Below, in pieces: positions 31,146-38,453 of a stretch of 39,483 nucleotides of DNA. The notes beneath the pieces were generated by a model that was not told the origin of the DNA, did not search any database, and saw nothing but the letters and a program-made list of their open reading frames with translations. The DNA lies in assembly GCF_019890725.1 (NCBI RefSeq), contig NZ_JAINZZ010000067.1, forward strand, positions 1 through 39,483, given 5' to 3'. The first letter of the stretch is position 1; the number at the start of each line of letters is the position of its first letter. This stretch comes from Actinacidiphila acidipaludis (GTDB lineage Bacteria > Actinomycetota > Actinomycetes > Streptomycetales > Streptomycetaceae). Both the position numbers and the translations under genes were made by a program.

Positions 31146-31928
31146 GTGAGAGCGCCGCGGACTCTGGCCGGCCTGGACGAGGTCGACACAGGTGACCACG
31201 TCTGTCAGGTATTGGATCGTGCCGCCGACGTCATCGACCGCAGCCGGGCCTTCGTCGCGGACGGGGTGTCGCACGGCGACAAGGTCGTCATCGTCGGGCC
31301 CACGCCCCGGGCGGGCAACGAGTTCGCCCAGCTCGTGCTCGACCCGGCCCGCCTGGAGGGCTCGCTGCTCGCCGCGGTGCGCCGCGAGGCGGCCAACGCC
31401 GACCGCGAGGGATTCGGCTCGCTCCGGGTGCTGCACCACGCCAGGCCGGTCGGCCGCGACGAGCCCCCCGCGGAGCTGCTGCGCAGCGAACTCGACCTCG
31501 AGGAGTTCGCCGCCGACACCGGCGCGCTGGTGGTGTGCGCGTACAGCGGCGCCGACTGGGACTCCTCGGCTCTGCGCCAGATAGGGTGCCTGCACCCCCA
31601 TCATCTCGGCAGCCGGCCGGTGTCACCTGCTTTTCAGGTCTACCGGACGGGGAAGGAAGGGTGGACGGTGCACGGGATCGTCGACAGCGAGGGCGCGGCG
31701 GCTTTCGGCACCATCCTGTGCACCCTCCTCGGCCGGAGAACGGCGGTGCGGCTCATCTGCCATGACCTGGAATTCTTCGACGCAGCCGGTATGACCGCCC
31801 TGGCCGATGCCGCGCGGCACCTTCCCGATCGCAAGATCATCCTGGAGGGCGCCAACGAGACCGTTCGGCACGCCTGGGAGCTGTCGGGTTTCTCGGTTCC
31901 CGACATCCCGGTGGTGATGGCGCCGTGA
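31146..31928 (+). CDS. MEDS-STAS sensor/anti-sigma antagonist protein
   Basis: 260 residues, cytoplasmic. Residues about 10-150 look like a MEDS (DcmR-type sensory) domain: GDHVCQVLDRAADVID, RAFVADGVSHGDKVVIVG. Residues about 165-257 form a STAS domain: WTVHGIVDSEGAAAF, CHDLEFFDAAGMTALADA, FSVPDIPVV. Oddity: where a switchable antagonist has Ser in the D-S-x-G position, this protein has Ala (FFDAAG), so it cannot be phosphorylated there. GTG at 31146 follows AGGGAGGAG. It overlaps the next gene, which has the same sensory domain plus a kinase-type ATPase, by GTGA. The two are probably partners. Confidence 0.83.
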   Translation: MRAPRTLAGLDEVDTGDHVCQVLDRAADVIDRSRAFVADGVSHGDKVVIVGPTPRAGNEFAQLVLDPARLEGSLLAAVRREAANADREGFGSLRVLHHARPVGRDEPPAELLRSELDLEEFAADTGALVVCAYSGADWDSSALRQIGCLHPHHLGSRPVSPAFQVYRTGKEGWTVHGIVDSEGAAAFGTILCTLLGRRTAVRLICHDLEFFDAAGMTALADAARHLPDRKIILEGANETVRHAWELSGFSVPDIPVVMAP

Positions 31929-32878
31929 CCTCTTCTCCGCCCGGCTCCGTCGCCCCGGCCGCCGGGCACCGGCACGAGCTGTATCCGTACTCGGGGAGGG
32001 ACGAGTTCGTCGAGGGCGCCGTCAGTTTCATCCAGGACGCGCTGGAGGGCGGCGAGGCCGTCGTCGTCGCGGTCCCGCAGGAGAAGGCGTCCCTGCTGCG
32101 TGCCGAGGTCCGCGAGGACAAGGCCGTGCGGTACGTCGACACCAGCGGGGTGGCGCACCATCCGGGCCGGCTCATCGACACCTGGCAGGCGTGGATCAGG
32201 GAACACACCTCGGAGGGGCGGCCGGTCCGCGGGATCGGCGAGTCCCCCTGGGGCGAGGTCCGCAGCCCCGCCGAGGCGGAGGAGCTGCGGTACCACGAGT
32301 GGCTGCTCAACCGGGCCTTCGCACAGGGTCCGGCCTGGTGGCTGCTGTGTCCCTACGACATCGCCCATGACAAGGCCGCGCTGGAGGAGATGGCGCGCTG
32401 CCACCCGGAGATGCGCCGGGAGGGCCGGACCGTACGGTCCGAGGACTACGACCCGCAGGCGCCGTACGCGTTCGTCCCGCTCACCGAACCGTGGGAACCG
32501 CACGACGAGTTCGCCTACACCAGCGGGGACCTGCCCGCGCTGCGGGACAAGATCGCCGCCTGCGCCGACCGCCACGGCCTGGCCGGCCGCCGCCTGCGCG
32601 ACCTGCACCTGGCGGCCACGGAGGTGGCCACCAACAGCATCCGGCACGGCGGCGGCAACGGTGTGCTGCGCATGTGGCGGGAGGACCGCCGCCTGGTGTG
32701 CGACTTCCGCGACATCGGCTACATCGAGGACCCCCTGGCCGGGCGCCCCCGCCCCAACCCGCGCCAGCTCGGCGGGCGGGGGCTGTGGCTCGTCCACCAG
32801 CTCTGCGACCTCGTCGAGATCCGCTCCGCCCCGGACGCCGGCACCACCGTCCGCCTGCACACCGAGCTCCCCGGCTGA
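31925..32878 (+). CDS. MEDS-HATPase (RsbW-like anti-sigma/serine kinase) protein
   Basis: 317 residues, cytoplasmic. The N-terminal MEDS domain (about 14-180) begins HELYPYSGRDEFVEGAV. The C-terminal RsbW-like HATPase domain (about 200-315) has the N box EVATNSIRHGG, the G1 box DFRDIG and the G2 box GGRGLWLVHQL. There is no His-phosphoacceptor helix, so it is not a classical histidine kinase. It is more likely an anti-sigma factor or serine kinase acting on STAS proteins. The GTG start overlaps the stop of MEDS-STAS. A strong hairpin terminator follows at 32914. The signal sensed by the MEDS domain is unknown. Confidence 0.87.
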   Translation: MTSSPPGSVAPAAGHRHELYPYSGRDEFVEGAVSFIQDALEGGEAVVVAVPQEKASLLRAEVREDKAVRYVDTSGVAHHPGRLIDTWQAWIREHTSEGRPVRGIGESPWGEVRSPAEAEELRYHEWLLNRAFAQGPAWWLLCPYDIAHDKAALEEMARCHPEMRREGRTVRSEDYDPQAPYAFVPLTEPWEPHDEFAYTSGDLPALRDKIAACADRHGLAGRRLRDLHLAATEVATNSIRHGGGNGVLRMWREDRRLVCDFRDIGYIEDPLAGRPRPNPRQLGGRGLWLVHQLCDLVEIRSAPDAGTTVRLHTELPG

Positions 32879-32913
32879 CCGTCCCCTCTTTCGACCCGAT
32901 CGCGCGGTACGGC

Positions 32914-32949
32914 GTGACCGGACGGCGAGACGCCTCGCCGTCCGGTCAC
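32914..32949. terminator. Perfect 16-bp hairpin, bidirectional terminator
   Basis: GTGACCGGACGGCGAG and its exact complement around a 4-base loop (ACGC). It lies between two convergent genes: the end of the MEDS operon (stop at 32878) and the end of the frameshifted gene (stop at 32975). Among the strongest hairpins in the window. Confidence 0.85.
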
Positions 32950-32974
32950 CCTGCGGCACCGTCCGGTGCCGGCA

Positions 32975-33543
32975 TCACTGCATGATGATCCGGGGCGGAT
33001 GGGTCGGCGTGCCGACGCAGGTGTAGAACTGCAGGCTGTAGCCACGGCCGATGGTCACCATGGTGGGCGCATGCAAGCTCCCGTGCGGACGACCGGGCGG
33101 CTCCTCCGCTGTCTCCCCGCATTCGACGGGGCGCCAGCTGTCGGTGGGCCCGTCCCACTCGGTGCCGGCCACGGTGAGCAGCGCGTCGACCGGACCGCCG
33201 CACTCGCCGCAGTACGCGCCTCGGGCGAGTCCGGCTCCGGCGGCTCCCGGAACGTGAAGTGCGTGGGCCATCCCCCGGCCTTCCAACCGGGGGCGACGGA
33301 CAGGTCGTTCCGGTAGAGGTCCGTCGCCCGGCGGCCGCCCCAGGCCGCCAGGCGCGCCACGAGGTCCTCGTCGAGGCCGTGCTGCGGGGGGAACTCCCGC
33401 ACCGGTTCGGGGTGCAGCACGCACGGCAGGGGCACGCACTCGGCGTGTGCGACGTAGGCGGGTTCCGGCGGGGCGGGCAGGACGTCCCGTACCTCCGAGG
33501 ACCGCCGCCACCTCAACCAGACCGTGGCCGGATCAAAGCACAC
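32975..33543 (-). pseudogene. Frameshifted short protein gene (two halves in different frames)
   Basis: From GTG 33543 one frame reads a plausible globular protein: DPATVWLRWRR, EPAYVAHAECVPLPC, REFPPQHGLDEDLVARL, DLSVAPGWKAGGWPTHF. At about 33215-33235 it turns into Ala/Arg-rich shadow sequence. From the same place a frame offset by one base reads YCGECGGPVDALLTVAG, EWDGPTDSWRPVECG, TMVTIGRGYSLQFYTCVG and stops at 32975. The join is explained by loss of one base near 33225. The composite would be about 188-190 residues and resembles short actinomycete hypothetical proteins; I cannot name the family with certainty (perhaps DUF1963-like). Pseudogene, sequencing error, or, less likely, programmed frameshift. 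Confidence 0.65.
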
Positions 33544-33593
33544 GGCACCGACAGGGGCGGATCCCTGTCCACAGGTGAGCGATGCCGGACAGC

Positions 33594-33630
33594 CCGGCGC
33601 CCCCCGGTCACGCTGAGGCGGGGGCGCCGG
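33594..33630 (-). terminator. Hairpin terminator after the sigma-factor partner gene
   Basis: A perfect 11-bp inverted repeat (CCGGCGCCCCC / GGGGGCGCCGG) with a 15-base loop, about 56 bases beyond the stop at 33686. Confidence 0.6.
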
Positions 33631-33685
33631 GGTACGCGGTCCGGCGGTGGGCAGGGCCGGACCGCGCGGAGCGGCCTGCGGACCG

Positions 33686-34597
33686 TCAGACGATCAGGGC
33701 CGAGTCGGCCGCGCCTTCACGGCGTCCGTTGCTCGAACTGCGGCGCGCCGGGTCCTTCGCGGTGCCGGCCCGCTCCGCGGCGGCCACTCGGTGCCACGCC
33801 GGGTTCGTGGCGATCGCGGCGAGCCGGCCCGCGCTCAGCGGCGGCTCGGGGCGCGTCACGGGAGCGCCCTTCTCGGCGGGCGCGTTCCACTCGCTGACCG
33901 TGACCAGCGAGCCGTCCTTGCCCTGGAACTCGGCGAGCCAGTCCTTGGTGTCGGTCCGGTGGTCCGGGTACTCCCAGGTCTTCAGGACGGTCAGCGTGCC
34001 GCCGTCGACGTGGGTCTGCGTGCACGAGTCGCCGGTGGGCACGCTGTCGCAGCCGGGTGCCGTGGCGCCGTCGGTCTCGACACCGACCTCGATCGCGGAC
34101 GCGCCGTGGCCGTCGTCGAACACCACGTGGGCGTACGGCGGCAGTTCGTCGTCGGTGCCGCGGCCGTCGCGCCCGGAGACCGTGCCCGGCGGCAGCATCG
34201 AGACCAGCAGGTCCTCCATCTGCTGCGCGCTCACCGGCCGTGCGCCCGCCGCCGTGTCCACGGCGTGGGCCCCGGCGGTGGCGGCGCCGTGGGAGGCGCC
34301 CGAGGCGGCCGTGACACCGGAGTTCACGCCCGCCGCGCCGTGGCCCGACGTGGTGGCGAGGACGCCGCCGGTCCCGGCCAGCGCGAGGACGGCGGCCGCC
34401 GCGGTGACCACCGCGGTCCGGCGGCGACGCAGCGTGCGGCCGCGGGCGTAGCCCGCCGTCACCATCGCGAGGCCGTCGGCAGGCGGGAAGGTGTCGGCGG
34501 CGCGGTGCAGGGCGTGCGTGAACGCGGCCGCCTCGACGGCTTCGTCACGTCCCCCCGCGCCCGCGGCGTCGGGGGTGAAGTCGGACTGGTCAGGCAT
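33686..34597 (-). CDS. Single-span membrane protein, probable partner of the SigE-family sigma factor
   Basis: 303 residues. A cytoplasmic N-terminus of about 60 residues (FTHALHRAADTFPPADG, RGRTLRRRR) is followed by one membrane span (61-82) and an extracytoplasmic domain of about 220 residues with two cysteines (GCDSV, DSCTQ). No zinc anti-sigma motif (HxxxCxxC) is present, so it is not a standard ZAS protein. Position just downstream of a SigE-family sigma gene, and this topology, suggest an anti-sigma or sensor role; this is inference. The ATG at 34597 is preferred, with AGGAA upstream; an in-frame ATG at 34642 is possible. The 226-base gap to the sigma gene holds a duplicated GACCTGATG (near 34650) but no gene I can see. 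Confidence 0.75.
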   Translation of the reverse strand: MPDQSDFTPDAAGAGGRDEAVEAAAFTHALHRAADTFPPADGLAMVTAGYARGRTLRRRRTAVVTAAAAVLALAGTGGVLATTSGHGAAGVNSGVTAASGASHGAATAGAHAVDTAAGARPVSAQQMEDLLVSMLPPGTVSGRDGRGTDDELPPYAHVVFDDGHGASAIEVGVETDGATAPGCDSVPTGDSCTQTHVDGGTLTVLKTWEYPDHRTDTKDWLAEFQGKDGSLVTVSEWNAPAEKGAPVTRPEPPLSAGRLAAIATNPAWHRVAAAERAGTAKDPARRSSSNGRREGAADSALIV

Positions 34598-34823
34598 GGG
34601 ATCACCGTTTCCTGTGTCGTGATCGAATCTGAGGAATCTCAAGGACCTGATGGACCTGATGGATTAGAGGGACGGGGCGGACCCGCAGGACCGGAGGCAC
34701 GGGCCGAGCCGCAGAAGTGGCGGACCGTTACTGGCCCTCAGGCGGCAAGTGCCGTGTGGGCGACGCCCGGTGGCCGGGGCCCACGGGAGGGGAACCAGGC
34801 GCCCGCGGGCAGGGAGAAGCAGC

Positions 34824-35336
34824 TCACCCCGCCACGAGATCGACGAGCGAGCCGTCCAGTTCGCGGCGGAGCCGCGCGAGCGCGCGGGTCGTGCGGGTGC
34901 GGACCGCGCCGGGGCTGGACTGCAGGACCGCGGCGGTCTCCTCGACGCTCCGGTCCTCCCAGTAGCGCAGCACCAGAACGGCCCGGTCCTTCGGCGGCAG
35001 CGCCGATAACGCGGCCAGCAGCGTGACCCGCAGCGAGGCGTCACCGGAGGAGTCCCGTCCGGCGCGGTCGGGCAGGTCCGCGGCCGGGCTCTCCCGGCTG
35101 CTGCGGCGCCGCTGGTGAGTGAGGAAGATGCGCACCAGGACCGTCTGGGCGTAGCCGGCCGGGTTGTCGACCTTGCCCATGCGCCCCCAGACGACGTACA
35201 TCCGGCCGAGGGTCTCCTGCACGAGGTCCTCGGCCAGATGGGTGTCCCCGCCCACCAGCAGACAGGCGGAGCGGAAGAGCTGGCCCGCCCGCGCCGCCGC
35301 GAACTGCTTGTACGCCTCCGTAGCCGCCCTGCGCAT
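34824..35336 (-). CDS. SigE-family (ECF) RNA polymerase sigma factor
   Basis: 170 residues, the size of actinomycete SigE-family group IV sigma factors. Region 2 reads QLFRSACLLVGG then AEDLVQETLGRMYVVW. Region 4 reads ALPPKDRAVLVLRYWEDRS then EETAAVLQSSPGAVRTRT, a helix-turn-helix for the -35 element. GGGGGAGGG at good spacing fixes the ATG at 35336; an in-frame ATG at 35372 is less likely. Followed on the same strand by a membrane protein that may hold it inactive. Confidence 0.92.
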   Translation of the reverse strand: MRRAATEAYKQFAAARAGQLFRSACLLVGGDTHLAEDLVQETLGRMYVVWGRMGKVDNPAGYAQTVLVRIFLTHQRRRSSRESPAADLPDRAGRDSSGDASLRVTLLAALSALPPKDRAVLVLRYWEDRSVEETAAVLQSSPGAVRTRTTRALARLRRELDGSLVDLVAG

Positions 35337-35430
35337 CCGGTCTCGCCCTCCCCCGTACGGTCCACACTCCAATGACGCGCCGGGAGCCGGGAAACGTTAC
35401 GCACGGAATCGAGCGAGGGGTACGGGCCCG

Positions 35431-35458
35431 GTCCGGCGGCCGGTTGCGGCCGCCGGAC
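35431..35458 (-). terminator. Hairpin terminator of the D-lactate oxidoreductase gene
   Basis: A perfect 11-bp inverted repeat (GTCCGGCGGCC / GGCCGCCGGAC) with a 6-base loop, 43 bases beyond the stop at 35501. Confidence 0.75.
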
Positions 35459-35500
35459 GGGGTGTTGAGGGGCACCGGCGTACGCCGGGCCCGGCCTGGG

Positions 35501-38404
35501 TCAGCCGACGGCGTCGGCCAGCAGCTCCAGGATGTGGCGGTAGGGCTTGCCCGTGGCCCGGCTCATGCCGATCTCGCAGGTGAGGTTGCAGGACGCGTAG
35601 GCGTCGTAGGAGGCGCGGTTGATCTCGGCGGCCTGGGCGGCCGTCGCCGACGCCGTCACCTCCGGGTGCAGCAGTCCGCGGTCGCCGGCGAACGCGCAGC
35701 AGCCCCAGGAGTCGGGCACCGTCACCTCCTCGGCCACCGCGCCGGCGAGCGCGCGGAGGTCGTCGGTGATGCCGAGGTGCACGGTGGAACAGGTCGGGTG
35801 CAGGGCCAGGGACGTGAGCCGGCGTCCGTCCGCCAGGGGCGGCAGGGCCGGCAGGACGTGCTCGCGGGTGAAGGTGACGCTGTCGACGAACCGCAGCGCC
35901 TCGTAGCGCTCCCGGTGCTCCTCGGGCAGCGCGGACGCCAGCTGTTCCAGGCCGTGCGTGCAGGAGGAGGCGTCACACACCACCGGCAGCCGCCCGTGGT
36001 CGCCGGCCTCCCACAGCACGTCCAGTGTCCGGGAGGCCATGGCGGCGTGGCCCTCGGTGTAGCCCTTGGACTGCCACGGCGTGCCGCAGCACAGCCCGGA
36101 CAGCCCCTCGGGCACGGCGACGGGCACCCCGGCGCGGTCGCACAGGTGCAGGAAGGCGGCCGCGGCCCCCGCGGGGCGCGGGGCGTCGCCGTCCCCGCCG
36201 GTGAAGACACTGCCGATGCACGCGGCGAAGAACACCGCGCGGGCCTCGGGGGTCCGGCGCGGCGCGGGCCGCGGCGCACCGGCGCGGGGCACGCCCGCCG
36301 CCCAGTCGGGCACGAGTTCGCCCGCGCCGAGCCGCCGGACCGCGGAGGTGGCGGCGCGGACGACCGGGGCGGGGGCGGCGTGGGCCGCGCTCAGGCCGAG
36401 CCGCACGCCCTTCACGGCTCCGCCCCAGTGCCGGGCGGTGGTCCGTCCGGCCGCCTGGGCGAGGCCGCTGTGGCGTTCGCCGCGCAGCCGCTTCATGACG
36501 GCGCCGGTGTCGATGGTGACCGGGCAGGCCGTGACGCACAGGCTGTCCGCAGCGCAGCTGTCGACGGCGGCGTAGGCGTAGTCCGCCTCCAGCTCCCGGC
36601 GCCGCTCCTCGTCGCCGGCGGCGGTCGCCAGCGCGATCTCCCGCTGCAGGGCGATGCGTTGACGCGGTGTGGTGGTGACGTCCGCCGTAGGGCAGACCGG
36701 TTCGCAGTAGCCGCATTCCACGCAGCGGTCCACGGCCGCGTCCACGGCGGGTACGTCCTTGAGCCGCCGCAGGTGGACGGCCGGGTCGTCGTCCAGCAGC
36801 ACCCCGGGGTTGAGGACGCCCGACGGGTCGCACAGCCGCTTGAGTTCGCGCATCACCTCGTACAGGTCGTCGCCGTACTGGCGGCGGACGAAGGGCGCCA
36901 TGGCCCGGCCGGTGCCGTGCTCGGCCTTGAGGGTGCCGCCCTCGCGCAGCACGAGGTCGACCATGTCGTCGGTGAACCGGGCGTAGCGGTCGATCTCCTG
37001 CGAGGTGTCGAAGCGCTGGGTGAGCATGAAGTGCAGGTTGCCGTCCCGGGCGTGGCCGAAGATCACGGCGTCCTGGTAGCCGTGCCGGTCGAAGAGGCCG
37101 GTGAGGCCCTCGCAGGTGCCGGTGAGACGCTCCATGGGCACCGCGATGTCCTCCAGCAGCGCCGTCGTCCCGGCCGGGCGCGCCCCGGCGACGGCGGTGT
37201 AGAGGCCCTTGCGGGCGTGCCACATCGCGGCCCGCTCGCGTGCGTCGCGGGTCAGCGCGGTCCCGGTCACCGCGGGCAGCGCGTCGAGCACGGGGCGCGC
37301 AGCGGCCAGGACCTGTTCCAGCTCCTCGGCCCGGTCCTCGGCGAACTCGACCAGCAGGGCGGCGTGTTCGCCGACCCGCAGGCTCTTCAGCGCCGGACTC
37401 GCGTCGGGCTCGACCTGCGCGACGCGCAGCGAGGCCGCGTCGAGGAGTTCCGCGGTACGCGCGCCGGCCGCGAGCAGGGCGGGCAGGGCGTCGGTCGCTT
37501 CGGCCAGGCCTGGCAGGATCAGCAACCCGGTCGCGGCGTGCGGCAGTACCGGGACGGTTCGGAACACCGCCTCGCCCACGAAGCCGAGCGTGCCCTCGCT
37601 GCCCACCATGAGGCGCGTGAGGATGTCGACGGGCGTGGAGTGGTCCAGGAAGGAGTTGAGGCCGTAGCCCATGGTGTTCTTCATCGCGAACAGCCGCTCG
37701 ACGGTGGCCCTGGCCTGGGACGAGGTGCGGATCCGGTCGCGCAGCCGCAGCAGTCCCGCGTGCAGGTCCGGCTCGCGGTCGCGCAGGCGGTCGTCGGCGT
37801 CGCGTGCGGCCGAGTCGACGACGGTGCCGGACGGCAGCACGAATTGCAGGGATTCCAGGGTCCGGTAGGCGTTGTCCTTCGTCCCGCAGTTCATGCCGCT
37901 GGAGTTGTTGGCGACCATCCCGCCGACGGTGCAGGCCGACTCGCTGGCCGGGTCCGGGCCGAGCCGCCGTCCGTACCGGGCCAGTCGCGCGTTTGCCTGA
38001 CGGATCGTCAGTCCCGGCTGGAGCCGGATGCGGTGGCCGTCGTCCAGCACCTCCGCCTCGCGCCAGTGGGTGCGGACGTCGACCAGCACGCCGTCGCCGC
38101 CGGCCTGCCCGGCCAGGCTCGTGCCGCCCGAGCGGAGGGTCAGCGGGATGCCGGCCTGCCGGGCACCGGCCATCAGCGCCGCCACCTCCTGCGCGGAGGC
38201 GGCGCGGACCACGGCCTGCGGGGTCAGCAGGTACGGGGAGGCGTCGTGGGCCAGCGCTGCCCGGCGCGGCAGTTCGGCCGAGACGCGGGCCGGATCGGTG
38301 ACGCACGACCGCAGCAGGGCCACCAGGCCGGCCGCGCCGTCGCCGTCCGGGGCGGCGCCCGCGGGGGCGTTGACGGTGGACGTGCGTGCGGCGGGGCGGC
38401 TCAT
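35501..38404 (-). CDS. FAD-linked oxidase fused to Fe-S domain (D-lactate dehydrogenase type)
   Basis: 967-residue flavin/iron-sulfur oxidoreductase. The N-terminal FAD-binding PCMH domain shows LRSGGTSLAGQ, GPDPASESACTVGGMVANNSSG (in part: VGGMVANNSSG) and MVGSEGTLGFV. The FAD-oxidase C-terminal domain has FGHARDGNLHF and EHGTGRAMAPFV. Then come two 4Fe-4S clusters (CVECGYCEPVCP and CAADSLCVTACP) and a Cys-rich CCG-type domain (LCCGTPWQSKG; GCCAFAGDRG). This fused layout is typical of Dld-II type D-lactate dehydrogenases and D-2-hydroxyglutarate dehydrogenases that feed electrons to the respiratory chain. GGAGAAG precedes the ATG at 38404. It lies 49 bases downstream of anmK on the same strand, so the two are probably one operon. 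D-lactate is the likely substrate by context. Confidence 0.88.
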   Translation of the reverse strand: MSRPAARTSTVNAPAGAAPDGDGAAGLVALLRSCVTDPARVSAELPRRAALAHDASPYLLTPQAVVRAASAQEVAALMAGARQAGIPLTLRSGGTSLAGQAGGDGVLVDVRTHWREAEVLDDGHRIRLQPGLTIRQANARLARYGRRLGPDPASESACTVGGMVANNSSGMNCGTKDNAYRTLESLQFVLPSGTVVDSAARDADDRLRDREPDLHAGLLRLRDRIRTSSQARATVERLFAMKNTMGYGLNSFLDHSTPVDILTRLMVGSEGTLGFVGEAVFRTVPVLPHAATGLLILPGLAEATDALPALLAAGARTAELLDAASLRVAQVEPDASPALKSLRVGEHAALLVEFAEDRAEELEQVLAAARPVLDALPAVTGTALTRDARERAAMWHARKGLYTAVAGARPAGTTALLEDIAVPMERLTGTCEGLTGLFDRHGYQDAVIFGHARDGNLHFMLTQRFDTSQEIDRYARFTDDMVDLVLREGGTLKAEHGTGRAMAPFVRRQYGDDLYEVMRELKRLCDPSGVLNPGVLLDDDPAVHLRRLKDVPAVDAAVDRCVECGYCEPVCPTADVTTTPRQRIALQREIALATAAGDEERRRELEADYAYAAVDSCAADSLCVTACPVTIDTGAVMKRLRGERHSGLAQAAGRTTARHWGGAVKGVRLGLSAAHAAPAPVVRAATSAVRRLGAGELVPDWAAGVPRAGAPRPAPRRTPEARAVFFAACIGSVFTGGDGDAPRPAGAAAAFLHLCDRAGVPVAVPEGLSGLCCGTPWQSKGYTEGHAAMASRTLDVLWEAGDHGRLPVVCDASSCTHGLEQLASALPEEHRERYEALRFVDSVTFTREHVLPALPPLADGRRLTSLALHPTCSTVHLGITDDLRALAGAVAEEVTVPDSWGCCAFAGDRGLLHPEVTASATAAQAAEINRASYDAYASCNLTCEIGMSRATGKPYRHILELLADAVG

Positions 38405-38453
38405 GCGGCTTCTCCAGGACGTCGTGGTCGGGATTCAGGAGGGTGCGGGATGC

